Virus record (IMG/VR): IMGVR_UViG_3300037507_002970
Span: 1-22,885 of that record
DNA length: 22,885 nt
Direction: 5' to 3' (one strand)
DNA from: a virus
Shown here: positions 7,928 through 15,207 of the stretch, piece after piece
Layout of the letters: each line of letters starts with the position of its first letter
Numbering within the stretch: the stretch's first letter is position 1
Made by a program: the position numbers and the translations under genes
The notes under the pieces: generated by a model
The model's input: only the letters and a program-made list of their open reading frames with translations
What the model was told of the DNA's origin: nothing
Databases searched by the model: none

Positions 7928-8373
7928 GGTGGTGGTGCTGTTCCTGTTGCTACGGCCACAGCGTTGGCTACAGCTGCTGGAACGTAGGTAGCGTCAACAG
8001 TAATGGCATCCTCAAGCGGCTGCGATTCTGTCCAGCTGCTAAAGAATCCCAGGACGCGCCAGCCATCGCTAGTGGCTACCGTTTGTAGACCATCAAGAAT
8101 TAACAAATCCAAATTCGCTCGGGTCTGGGCTGCGGTTTCGAGTGCCAAAAAATCTGCGTCGTCTTTGTCTTTGTGAAACCGAAAATCTACGCTGATGTCG
8201 GTCAGCGCTGGCAACTGTAGCCTGTAGTTGCTGTCGCGATTCGATGCATCAAACGTGCTGTTTTCTAGGTTAACAGTCACCTCAATCGTTGGGTTAACCA
8301 GCGCCCACGTTGGCGATCCATAGGTAGCCGTGTTGCGGTATACCTTGCAGTCTATGCCTTTTAGCACTGCCAT
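7924..8373 (-). CDS. Major tail tube protein
   Basis: This 149-residue protein is the likely tube subunit. It starts AVLKGIDCKVYRNTATYGSP, a common opening for siphophage tube proteins, followed by residues on the pattern ...VTVNLENSTFDASNRDSNYR, a beta-hairpin typical of the tail tube/Hcp-like fold, and ends with a Pro/Ala-rich tail. The order gp10-like, tube, chaperone, tape measure is the standard siphophage one. A weak ribosome binding site (AAGGA) lies about 10 bases before the ATG. Confidence 0.86.
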   Translation of the reverse strand: MAVLKGIDCKVYRNTATYGSPTWALVNPTIEVTVNLENSTFDASNRDSNYRLQLPALTDISVDFRFHKDKDDADFLALETAAQTRANLDLLILDGLQTVATSDGWRVLGFFSSWTESQPLEDAITVDATYVPAAVANAVAVATGTAPPP

Positions 8374-8385
8374 ATTTTGCGATCC

Positions 8386-8820
8386 TTACTTAAATGCGTT
8401 TTTAAATAACTCAGGTACTTTTGCTGCGTTTTTGTCTAAGGCTGGGTTCATGTAGGGGTGCGGTTTATAGTCGGCTTTTACGGCTTGCTTTCTGCCGCGT
8501 ACCATTCTCATCGTTGTTCTGGCCCCGCCGTATTCCAGCGTTCCAGGTGCTTTGGTGTTGCTTAGCTTGATTGGCCCGATAGTCACGCTCTCGGCTTTGT
8601 CTACGACAAAAAACAAAAACTTTTTTAACTGCCCTTTTACCTCTCTAGGCGGCTGCCCTTCCTCGGCTGGCCGCTTTCGTTTTTTCATGCTTCGCTTGGC
8701 ATCGCTGCGAACAAACGCGCCGGCTTTTACCAGCGCTCGCCTAGTGCCTTTGTCCTTGGCTGACAGCACAGGCCGCGAGTTAAACTGCACCTTTGCCAAA
8801 TCGAGCCTCAGGTTAATCAT
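8386..8820 (-). CDS. HK97 gp10-like head-tail/tail completion protein
   Basis: This 144-residue basic protein matches the HK97 gp10-like family in layout: a helix with ALVKAGAFVRSDAKRSMKKR (about residues 29-48), a Pro-rich turn (EEGQPPREVKGQLKK), a strand with ESVTIGPIKL, and the conserved LEYGG near residue 95 followed by HPYMNPALD close to the C-terminus. Proteins of this family join or finish the head-tail interface. It sits directly before the tail tube gene, as expected. The start overlaps the stop of the small exported peptide gene. Confidence 0.84.
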   Translation of the reverse strand: MINLRLDLAKVQFNSRPVLSAKDKGTRRALVKAGAFVRSDAKRSMKKRKRPAEEGQPPREVKGQLKKFLFFVVDKAESVTIGPIKLSNTKAPGTLEYGGARTTMRMVRGRKQAVKADYKPHPYMNPALDKNAAKVPELFKNAFK

Positions 8821-9002
8821 CGGCAGCCACGCAGCAGCTTACGGCCAAACAAACGCACTCGCTTAACTGGCTTGCTAACCAACTGACGCACTGGGTGGCT
8901 AACTACCACCGCTGCGGCTGGTGCTTGCTTTTTGGGCATCTGACACTGGCCGCCTGGGCAATCCTGGGCAAGTGCTATGGTTAAAATCATGGTCGTAATC
9001 AT
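8817..9002 (-). CDS. Small exported Cys-containing basic peptide
   Basis: This 61-residue protein begins with a short hydrophobic stretch (MITTMILTIALAQ) that looks like a minimal signal peptide, then CPGGQC within residues 15-20, an Ala/Val-rich linker and a strongly basic C-terminus (KPVKRVRLFGRKLLRGC). I associate such short CPGGQC proteins with Planctomycetota and their phages; that link is from memory. The gene overlaps both neighbours and follows the papain-like protease. Its function is unknown. Possible roles are an envelope-active peptide, a protease partner or a membrane-disturbing factor. Confidence 0.65.
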   Translation of the reverse strand: MITTMILTIALAQDCPGGQCQMPKKQAPAAAVVVSHPVRQLVSKPVKRVRLFGRKLLRGCR

Positions 9003-9832
9003 GCTACTACGCTCTCCTCTGTAAAGTCGATTTCTCGTGGCTTGACGTCAACCATATCACTTAGGCCAACGAAAGTGGTAAATCTTGATTCCAGCATCTG
9101 GCGCACAGCGTTAGGGGCCACATAGGCCCAGCCACTCATGCCCCAGCGTTTTGACCAGCTGTTATGCAGCAAATACCAATAACCGTCGCCGCTGCTGACG
9201 CCCACAGCTGCATCTGGTAAATACCCACCCAGTACAATCGCATGGCCGCCACCACCTGGCCTGAATGACTTAATACAACCACGGCTGTCTGGCGTCATAG
9301 CTTGGCCCCAGGCGACACCGATATTGATTAACCCAGCGCCTGCGGCTAGCCAGGTCTTAGCCTGTGGCTCGGTTTCGATAAACTGCGCTGTGGCGATCTT
9401 GAATTTTGTCGCTGCGTCCCAGGCTGCACTGCTCATGCTTTGCCAGCCACCGCGGGGGTAAACCGCTGGCACTGGGTAGGGCAGGATGTTTTCTGGGCAA
9501 ATACCGTAGTCTTTGGCTAGCCTAGCGCCACCGTGTAACGTGCTGCCATTGTCACCGATGATTCCATCGAGGCGCTGCGATCCCAGGTAAGCAAATAGAC
9601 GGCTCAGCTGCAAGTAATGGCCTTTTGTGGCCAGATAGTGGCACCACTCTAAGCAGCTCGATAGGCTGTGGCCCTGGCAGCTGCCCATGCTGCCCTGATC
9701 CTCTGTAACCAAAATAGGCCGCGGGTCTACGCGCTCTGGCTCGGTTGTCATTTTGAGCAAAAACGCTGGCGACTGCTCAATGATCGCGTCGCGGTTTTCC
9801 AAGTCTAGTCGGTAGCCAAAGTTATCGTCCAT
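8999..9832 (-). CDS. Papain-like (C1-type) cysteine protease
   Basis: This 277-residue protein carries a complete papain-like active site. The oxyanion Gln46 and catalytic Cys52 lie in DQGSMGSCQGHS, His197 is in GGGGHAIVLGG and Asn224 is in LLHNSWSKRWGMSGWAYV. The pre-domain has only about 45 residues, shorter than most pro-peptides, and there is no signal peptide. I chose the ATG at 9832 because AGGGG lies 5 bases upstream; a GTG two codons earlier would sit on that site. It lies between a lipoprotein gene and an exported-peptide gene, inside the structural cluster. The substrate is unknown; virion maturation, host surface degradation and lysis are all possible. Confidence 0.9.
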   Translation of the reverse strand: MDDNFGYRLDLENRDAIIEQSPAFLLKMTTEPERVDPRPILVTEDQGSMGSCQGHSLSSCLEWCHYLATKGHYLQLSRLFAYLGSQRLDGIIGDNGSTLHGGARLAKDYGICPENILPYPVPAVYPRGGWQSMSSAAWDAATKFKIATAQFIETEPQAKTWLAAGAGLINIGVAWGQAMTPDSRGCIKSFRPGGGGHAIVLGGYLPDAAVGVSSGDGYWYLLHNSWSKRWGMSGWAYVAPNAVRQMLESRFTTFVGLSDMVDVKPREIDFTEESVVA

Positions 9833-10202
9833 ACGCACCCCTAAACTGCTGCCCGAGGTCGCGTAGTACGGTGACGTCTGATTTCTTTAGCTCGCCATTG
9901 CTTAGGTTGTTTTCTAGGTACTGGTCGATGCCAATGGCTGCTTGCTTCCTTGCCTGGGCAGTTTCGGGCTGCAAATACTCTAGCAGTTCGGCATCGGTTT
10001 TAATCGCTCCGTTTTCCACTGCTGCGGCTGCTTGAATAAACGCGCTGCTCATTCCGATTGCGTAATCCTTCAAAAACCGGCTTGCGGTCGTTTCTACCTT
10101 CGGCTGGCCGCGCTGGCAGCCTAGCACTAAACCAAACGACAATAGCGAGGTCAACATTAGCAAATCGAAAATAAGTTGGGCGCGGCTATTGCTGATTAAC
10201 AC
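9822..10202 (-). CDS. Putative lipoprotein
   Basis: This 126-residue protein (GTG start) has an N-terminal hydrophobic segment at residues 12-28 ending in a lipobox-like SFGLVLGCQ, with Cys29 as the expected lipidated residue. The remainder is helical and charged, ending SDVTVLRDLGQQFRGAYGR. An internal ATG at 10157 would still keep the lipobox. It overlaps both neighbours, so it is probably translated together with the protease gene. A spanin-like (o-spanin) or anchoring role would fit a lysis cassette, but it is longer than typical o-spanins. The lipoprotein call is from the signal alone. Confidence 0.68.
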   Translation of the reverse strand: MLISNSRAQLIFDLLMLTSLLSFGLVLGCQRGQPKVETTASRFLKDYAIGMSSAFIQAAAAVENGAIKTDAELLEYLQPETAQARKQAAIGIDQYLENNLSNGELKKSDVTVLRDLGQQFRGAYGR

Positions 10203-10494
10203 GGTCGATAATCCTTGCAGCTATAGCCAAAAACACTTCGCGCAGCATGGCATCCAGTTGCGCTTCAATCAAAATGTTCGGGATACCTGGGATGTCTAGT
10301 GGCCCAATGTAGTCGTCGTACACCTGGCCCAGCATCTCTAAGATTTTCTCTTTGGGCAGGTCGCCAATGAACGCCACTAGCTGGCCCAGTTTGTCCAGTA
10401 GGCGGTCAATCACGCCTAATTTGTTCATTAGGCCGCCACTCATGGGGATACCAGCGGTCAGCGTCGTTTCTAGTTCCTCGATACTCTCGATCAT
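10186..10494 (-). CDS. Small helical protein of the accessory cassette, unknown function
   Basis: I place the start at the ATG that overlaps the preceding stop (ATGA), with GAGG about 9 bases upstream, giving 102 residues beginning MIESIEELETTLTAGIPMSG. The middle (LGVIDRLLDKLGQLVAFIGD) and the C-terminus (REVFLAIAARIIDRVNQQ) form amphipathic helices rather than clear membrane spans, separated by a Pro/Ile-rich stretch (GPLDIPGIPNILIE). Amphipathic helices next to a lipoprotein and a protease raise a possible membrane-associated role. I recognise no family. Confidence 0.62.
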   Translation of the reverse strand: MIESIEELETTLTAGIPMSGGLMNKLGVIDRLLDKLGQLVAFIGDLPKEKILEMLGQVYDDYIGPLDIPGIPNILIEAQLDAMLREVFLAIAARIIDRVNQQ

Positions 10495-10913
10495 GCTAGT
10501 TCCTCGTAACTCGCTCGTAACACACTTGAAAACTGGCTGTAATTTCGCCACCTATCCTCACTGATAGGTACCGGCCACTCTACCTCAATAGCTCGCCAGC
10601 CCTCGGGCGGGTCGTCCATCAGGTTTTTCTGTATCAACTCTACATCACCCAGCCACAGCTCGGCATCGTCGTCCCAGGTTGCGGTATCGGTACCAAGTGG
10701 CGCAAAAAACGCAACAAACACGGCCATGGTTTTTGGTGTGTTGCTGCGGTTTCTAAATCCAATCGTTGCGTCGGCTGGCGTTACCAAAATCTTAGGTGCG
10801 GTCAGTTCGGCGCGGTCTATCGTCGGAATGTTGGCCACTATGGTTTCGTAGCCAGTCAAACCGTTGATTTGTGTCTTAATCTTGTTTCTCAGGCCAAACC
10901 AGACGCTGCTCAT
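10491..10913 (-). CDS. Putative tail terminator/minor tail protein
   Basis: This 140-residue protein has an alpha/beta composition (VWFGLRNKIKTQINGLTGYE at the N-terminus, then ELTAPKILVTPAD and a long strand region VELIQKNLMDDPPEGWRAIE). Its size and place, right after the head-completion candidate and before the tail-side genes, suit a tail terminator of the gpU kind, but I see no decisive motif. The ATGA overlap with the upstream gene suggests coupled translation. Confidence 0.6.
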   Translation of the reverse strand: MSSVWFGLRNKIKTQINGLTGYETIVANIPTIDRAELTAPKILVTPADATIGFRNRSNTPKTMAVFVAFFAPLGTDTATWDDDAELWLGDVELIQKNLMDDPPEGWRAIEVEWPVPISEDRWRNYSQFSSVLRASYEELA

Positions 10914-11293
10914 ATCGCGCCGGCTCCTGTCTCAATGCTGTGTATCCTCAATGTCTTTTGCTGGCGATCATGCCAGCGCCAAGCAGCCTCACCACCGATC
11001 TGTACAACGGTGTACTGGATCGCTGATGCGCCGCTGCCGGCCTGTATCCTGTCGCCAGGTAGCGGGCGCGTCCCTGCACCCAGCGTTCCCTCTAAATCTG
11101 CGACGTCTATCAACCAATCCACCTGCCTACCAGTTAACAGAACACCGTCGCCGGTATCTGTCTCAAACCTGGTTTCAGCGCTGGTGGCTGTAACGCTGAC
11201 GGTATCACCATCCTGGGCATACACCACAGTTTGCCCTAGATAGCTTTTCCGCTGCGTTCGCAGCCACTCAGCGCCGTTGGCAAGTAAGTCCAC
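10910..11293 (-). CDS. Head completion (gpFII-like) protein
   Basis: This 127-residue protein starts with GTG at the stop codon of the capsid gene. The layout is a short N-terminal helix (NGAEWLRTQRKSYLGQTVVY) followed by a beta barrel (GDTVSVTATSAETRFETDTG, LTGRQVDWLIDVADLEG, and a C-terminal QYTVVQIGGEAAWRWHD). This arrangement resembles gpFII-type attachment proteins that plug the head-tail interface. In lambda-like gene order it sits just after the capsid gene, as here. The family call is moderate. Confidence 0.7.
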   Translation of the reverse strand: MDLLANGAEWLRTQRKSYLGQTVVYAQDGDTVSVTATSAETRFETDTGDGVLLTGRQVDWLIDVADLEGTLGAGTRPLPGDRIQAGSGASAIQYTVVQIGGEAAWRWHDRQQKTLRIHSIETGAGAI

Positions 11294-13218
11294 TATGCTG
11301 CGCCTTTGCTCTTAACCCCAGCTCGTTTTTCCATCAGGTTAACACCAAAGTCGTGATAGCCTCGCATGGAAATGCCCAGCAAATCAAAATCAGCGTCGGC
11401 CATTTCCACGGTCGGCGTTTCCACGCCGTTTAAGAAAACGACCTCAATGCTTGCCATTTCAGCTGGGCTGGCCAGCAGATACCAGGCAGTTGTGCTGTAG
11501 CCTGTGTAGGTGCTGTTGCTCAAATATGGCGTCGAAACCGGAATGAATCGGTTAGCAAACACGTTAGCGTTTGGTACTCGCTCAGTCGTTGCAGCTCCGC
11601 CGGTATTGTTGTTAGTCGAAACAAACAACTCACGAGCAATGCTGTCCAGTTCTGGCGGTACTAGCAGAATGCGTGGCATGATGCCCAACGGCTCACCGTC
11701 TGGGTCAGTCTGTTTCATAAACTTTTCAACACCCTGGCGCAGACCTTCACTTGCAAGGTTAGTTGTCGCGCCGCTGATGAAGTTGTTGTTGCCCGAGGCA
11801 AAAAACGATGAGTTGTCCATAAACTCAGTCCAGAACACTTTGTTCAACTTGGTTGCAGCCCCTCGGCCCAAACGCTGGCGAACGCGGTTAAATGCGCCCA
11901 TGTCGTCGTTGATAATGTCGCGTCGGTCAATGCCCATAAACTTGGCATAAGTATCGGCCTGGTTGGTGTACTGCACCTCGTTAAGCGTACCGTGTTTGAT
12001 TCGCTCACCGCGGCCCAGTTTTTCATAGTCAACGTCGCCTACTAGGCTATACGTTTCCATCTGCTTGAAGTCGCTAACTGGGCTAATGAGGGCGATCTGT
12101 CGCCAAGCGTTATCGACTGCGTTGAAGGCGTCCATAATCATCTTGTTAGCGACGTTGGACAAAATGCCCGATACGTCGTAGGTCGAAACACCGCTGGCGG
12201 CCTCGACTGGGGCAAATGCTGCTCTGAGCAGACTCTTAACGTCCTTGTTGCTTTCACCCGTCCAGCCATTGCTTCGGGCTGCCATGCGCAAAAACTCGGT
12301 CACAGTTAAACCGCGTTTCCAGTTTTCTCGAGCAGCTTCCAGCGCCTGCGGCTTGTAGTATTTTTCGCTGTCAAACGCGCTGCCCATTGCCAATGCCAGG
12401 CCGGCCTCGATGACTTCACCGGTCAGCTTTTGGCCGCTGCTGCGTCGGATGTTCACGCCGCGGCTGCTGCGTACCAGGCCCAGCTCAAATTGCTGTGCGT
12501 CGGTTTTGTTGTCTAGGGCATGGGTTGCGGCTGCCTGTACCGTGTTGACGTCGTAGCCTAGTTCAATGTATCGCTTGGAAATATCAACAATCTCTTTCTG
12601 TCGCTGCTTTTCCATTTTGATCTGGTCAAACAGTCCCTGAACGTCTGCCGAGTCTGTGCTTTCTGTTCTATCTTCCATTTTCTCAGTTTCCTCTCTTTGC
12701 GCGGCCACCGTTGCTTTGGTTGTGCGGTCTGCGCCTAGTGTCACAAAACTTACCTCGTACAACTCACCACCTCGCACAACATATGCGGGGCCATTTACCT
12801 TTGATCCATTTACCATGGTTGTTTCGCCATCAGCCAAAAACTGGGGCTTGGCGATCACATCTACGCCCACCGATGCCTGCCATGGAAAACCGCCCTTGGC
12901 CAGGTCGATAACCTGTTCAGCGTCTGGGCTGCTGGCGCTAATCACGCCGCCAATGTCCAGGCGGTTAGGCGGCAGCACTGTTGGCGATCCATGGCCAATA
13001 ATGCGGTCGCTATCATGGTTTCTAAATAGCGGTATGCTGCTTGGCGTTTGTAGGCTTTCCAGGTCGATAACAACAGGGTGCCGATAGCCGCCTACGCGTA
13101 CTGGGCCACCGTTGTAAGCGTTAATAGCCACAGTCGGCCTGGCTGGTACGCCCTCGATGTCGGCCTGTAGCTCAATCGTGGCTTGGCTTGATAATTCAAT
13201 GCGTTCAGACTTGCTCAT
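11293..13218 (-). CDS. Prohead protease fused to major capsid protein
   Basis: This 641-residue polyprotein joins two head functions. Residues 1 to about 170 look like an HK97/ClpP-like prohead protease: His68 in LFRNHDSDRIIGHG, Ser116 in WQASVGVDV, and a late strand ELYEVSFVTLGAD. Residues 175-265 are charged and helical, with coiled-coil character, fitting a scaffold or delta domain (EKMEDRTESTDSADVQGLFD, KMEKQRQKEIVDISKRYIEL). From about residue 270 the chain has a Mu gpT-like/HK97-fold capsid pattern (YEKLGRGERIKHGTLNEVQY, FMGIDRRDIINDDMGAFNRV). The mature capsid is presumably released by self-cleavage near residues 250-280. Its start overlaps the portal stop by 14 bases. Confidence 0.9.
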   Translation of the reverse strand: MSKSERIELSSQATIELQADIEGVPARPTVAINAYNGGPVRVGGYRHPVVIDLESLQTPSSIPLFRNHDSDRIIGHGSPTVLPPNRLDIGGVISASSPDAEQVIDLAKGGFPWQASVGVDVIAKPQFLADGETTMVNGSKVNGPAYVVRGGELYEVSFVTLGADRTTKATVAAQREETEKMEDRTESTDSADVQGLFDQIKMEKQRQKEIVDISKRYIELGYDVNTVQAAATHALDNKTDAQQFELGLVRSSRGVNIRRSSGQKLTGEVIEAGLALAMGSAFDSEKYYKPQALEAARENWKRGLTVTEFLRMAARSNGWTGESNKDVKSLLRAAFAPVEAASGVSTYDVSGILSNVANKMIMDAFNAVDNAWRQIALISPVSDFKQMETYSLVGDVDYEKLGRGERIKHGTLNEVQYTNQADTYAKFMGIDRRDIINDDMGAFNRVRQRLGRGAATKLNKVFWTEFMDNSSFFASGNNNFISGATTNLASEGLRQGVEKFMKQTDPDGEPLGIMPRILLVPPELDSIARELFVSTNNNTGGAATTERVPNANVFANRFIPVSTPYLSNSTYTGYSTTAWYLLASPAEMASIEVVFLNGVETPTVEMADADFDLLGISMRGYHDFGVNLMEKRAGVKSKGAA

Positions 13219-14737
13219 CTGGGCTATCCTCTACCGAGTCCTCGAGGTCGTCCTCGATTTCATCCTCTGGGCTATCTTCTATTTCTTCTGGTTGCTCGAT
13301 GGGCTGCGGCTGCGGCTGGGTTTGTGGCTGCGGCTGTGCTTGGGCTGCGGTCAGCCCTAGCTCTCGCATCAACTCTAATTCCCTCGCTCGCTGCTTTAGC
13401 TCATCTTCCCAGTCCAGGCCACGCCTGGCGTACTCTCGGGCCAGGGTCGTTGTATGGTTGGCCAGCTCGGCTGCTTGGCCGGCTGCTTCTTTGGCCCTAT
13501 CCACATGCTCGGCCTCGCTCCAGCGCCATAGTGGCGCCCAGTCGTAGGCAGTCTCGGCAAACAGGTCGGGCAAGTAGCCAGGTATTAACAGGGCTTCATC
13601 TAGCCAGTCGCGCCATAGCGGGTCTAAAAACTGTCGCTCGTAAATTAAAACGCGCTCAGCCCCGCGGGTTCGCCAGAATGCTTGTAGGTCTAGTCGGCCT
13701 GATGCGTAGTTGTATTTCGAGGCGTCTATAGCCAGCACTGCGGGCATATCTACGCAGCGGGCCGCCTCACGCACCATGCTTGTAATAAATTGCTCAAACG
13801 TCGCGTTGGGGTGTTCAGCCTTAAATTGGCTTAGCTTTGCGCCGGCTGGTAGCGTTACCATCGCCCCGCGCTCAATTTCCATCCTTTCCCACGGTTCGGC
13901 CTGATCTTCGTCATCTGCGCCGGCCATTTGCTCTAAAACGGCTGCATGGTCTGCGGCTGTCTCGGCTGCGGTCAGCGTTGCCAAAACAAATCTACGCAGT
14001 TGTGCAAAGATATTTAGCGAGGGCGTTAACCAGGGGATACCACGCAGCTGCCCAGGGCGATCTGCTCGATACAGGTGATACACATCGCGGGCGCTAATCC
14101 TGATGGCTGACTGAATAGGGCTGAAAGTGTCGCCTGGGTGATATGGCAACAGGTAGTAGGCCATGATGTCGCCGTTTTGGTCTAACTCCACGCCGCTTTC
14201 GTCGCTTCCAAGTTGGCCCTGCAAATTGTCAGTTTCAAACTGGTCAGCTTCCAGCAGCCTAACATTCAGACGCACTGGTGAACGCCAAAACGGGTTAGCG
14301 CTGGTGTACTTAGTAAAAAACGCCTCACCATCCCGCGGCACTGTTTCGCCAGCAGTTGCTAACTTGTTTTGGATCTCGGCCTCCTGCCACCATTCATGGA
14401 ATAGCCGCATGACGACGGCAGATAGTTCGCTGACGTCCTGGCGCTCCAGCATGTTGCCCAGGTACGTTATTCCAGGGGTCGGCCCGCTGCCAATCGTGTA
14501 ATTAGCAAGCGTAGAAACAATGCCTCGGGCGTAGGAATTGTTGCTGATTTCGTAGCGGCTGCGTTTTCTTAGCTGCCGGCGCACATGGGCATTGTTAGCA
14601 CTTTTAGCCGATAGGTCGTCTGCCGCTGCCCAGTGCCGCTGGTTGTCGTAGGTGGTCTGGGCTGCGTCGTACTTCGCTCGTACCCTAACCAGGCGTGTTT
14701 TGGTTTTTGGGAATAGGCGCCGAAACAGGTTTATCAA
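13205..14737 (-). CDS. Portal protein, lambda gpB family
   Basis: This 510-residue protein is the dodecameric DNA gate at the head vertex. Recognisable parts are NNAHVRRQLRKRSRYEISNN (about residues 48-67), YARGIVSTLANYTIGSGPTP, the wing region LFHEWWQEAEI, and AFFTKYTSANPFWRSPVRL followed by LLEADQF, all in the order seen in lambda-type portals. The crown end is unusual: a Gln/Pro repeat (QAQPQPQTQPQPQP) followed by a very acidic tail with repeated ED. The gene begins 4 bases inside the gpW-like gene and overlaps the capsid gene by 14 bases. Confidence 0.93.
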   Translation of the reverse strand: MINLFRRLFPKTKTRLVRVRAKYDAAQTTYDNQRHWAAADDLSAKSANNAHVRRQLRKRSRYEISNNSYARGIVSTLANYTIGSGPTPGITYLGNMLERQDVSELSAVVMRLFHEWWQEAEIQNKLATAGETVPRDGEAFFTKYTSANPFWRSPVRLNVRLLEADQFETDNLQGQLGSDESGVELDQNGDIMAYYLLPYHPGDTFSPIQSAIRISARDVYHLYRADRPGQLRGIPWLTPSLNIFAQLRRFVLATLTAAETAADHAAVLEQMAGADDEDQAEPWERMEIERGAMVTLPAGAKLSQFKAEHPNATFEQFITSMVREAARCVDMPAVLAIDASKYNYASGRLDLQAFWRTRGAERVLIYERQFLDPLWRDWLDEALLIPGYLPDLFAETAYDWAPLWRWSEAEHVDRAKEAAGQAAELANHTTTLAREYARRGLDWEDELKQRARELELMRELGLTAAQAQPQPQTQPQPQPIEQPEEIEDSPEDEIEDDLEDSVEDSPDEQV

Positions 14738-14937
14738 TTGGCACCTGGCGGCACTATCCGCGTATAACGCAGCCCTCGATTTTTGCGCCTCGATGCCTTT
14801 TTGGCCTGTAGATATTTATCGGCTTCGATGAGTTCCGACAAACTGCGCTGGGTAACGGTCACACCGTCTACGCTGGCAGACTGCGGGTTCTCTGCTGCGG
14901 TTTCAATCGTGTTTTCAAGGTCGCTGGGGTTGCTCAT
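14734..14937 (-). CDS. gpW-like head-tail joining protein
   Basis: This 67-residue protein lies between the zinc ribbon and the portal gene, the usual slot for gpW. After an acidic lead come SASVDGVTVTQRSLSELIEA (residues 20-39), a beta hairpin and helix, and then a basic end KKASRRKNRGLRYTRIVPPG. This matches the gpW plan of helix, hairpin with a V-T-x-S-L pattern, helix and flexible basic tail. The family call is made from layout and position. Confidence 0.75.
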   Translation of the reverse strand: MSNPSDLENTIETAAENPQSASVDGVTVTQRSLSELIEADKYLQAKKASRRKNRGLRYTRIVPPGAN

Positions 14938-14968
14938 GCCCCAAGTTTTTAGAATGCCACAGCGCTAG

Positions 14969-15163
14969 TCAATTGCCTGGCGGCTTATCTTTTGGCTTTC
15001 GTCCAGTACTGGACAAATTGCCCAAAATTTTTTCCGCTGTCAGCACTCGATGATTGCAATTCCTGCAAATCCTGACGCGGCTTTTGGTGGCACCTGCGTT
15101 GCGTGTTGTCCATGCCCGCAAATCAGCGCAGCCGCACTTTGGGCAGGTCAGACCCTGACTCAT
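14969..15163 (-). CDS. Cys4 zinc-ribbon protein
   Basis: This 64-residue protein has the zinc ribbon CPKCGCADLRAW plus CRNCNHRVLTAEKI (ligands at residues 7, 10, 33 and 36). The type resembles the NrdR N-terminus and, more loosely, phage Ogr/Delta late activators. It may bind DNA or terminase. It has a strong ribosome binding site, AAGGAG 5 bases upstream of the ATG, after a 44-base gap behind the terminase gene. This is one of few gaps in the late cluster. A role in late transcription or packaging is inferred. Confidence 0.75.
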   Translation of the reverse strand: MSQGLTCPKCGCADLRAWTTRNAGATKSRVRICRNCNHRVLTAEKILGNLSSTGRKPKDKPPGN

Positions 15164-15183
15164 GGAAACTCCTTTTTATTTTT

Positions 15184-15196
15184 CCAAGTCCCTTGG
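15184..15196 (-). promoter_or_regulatory. GGA-loop hairpin upstream of the zinc-ribbon gene
   Basis: The minus-strand RNA reads CCAAG GGA CTTGG: a 5-bp perfect stem with GGA as the loop. GGA in a hairpin loop is the preferred CsrA target, and a second GGA lies in the ribosome binding site (15169-15174), about 20 bases downstream. The link to the phage CsrA is a suggestion. Confidence 0.4.
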
Positions 15197-15207
15197 CTGG
15201 AAATTAT

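Noticed and set aside
13215-13345. Repetitive DNA at the end of the portal gene
   Set aside because: It codes a Gln/Pro and Glu/Asp-rich tail in the portal frame, so it is protein low complexity rather than a DNA element.
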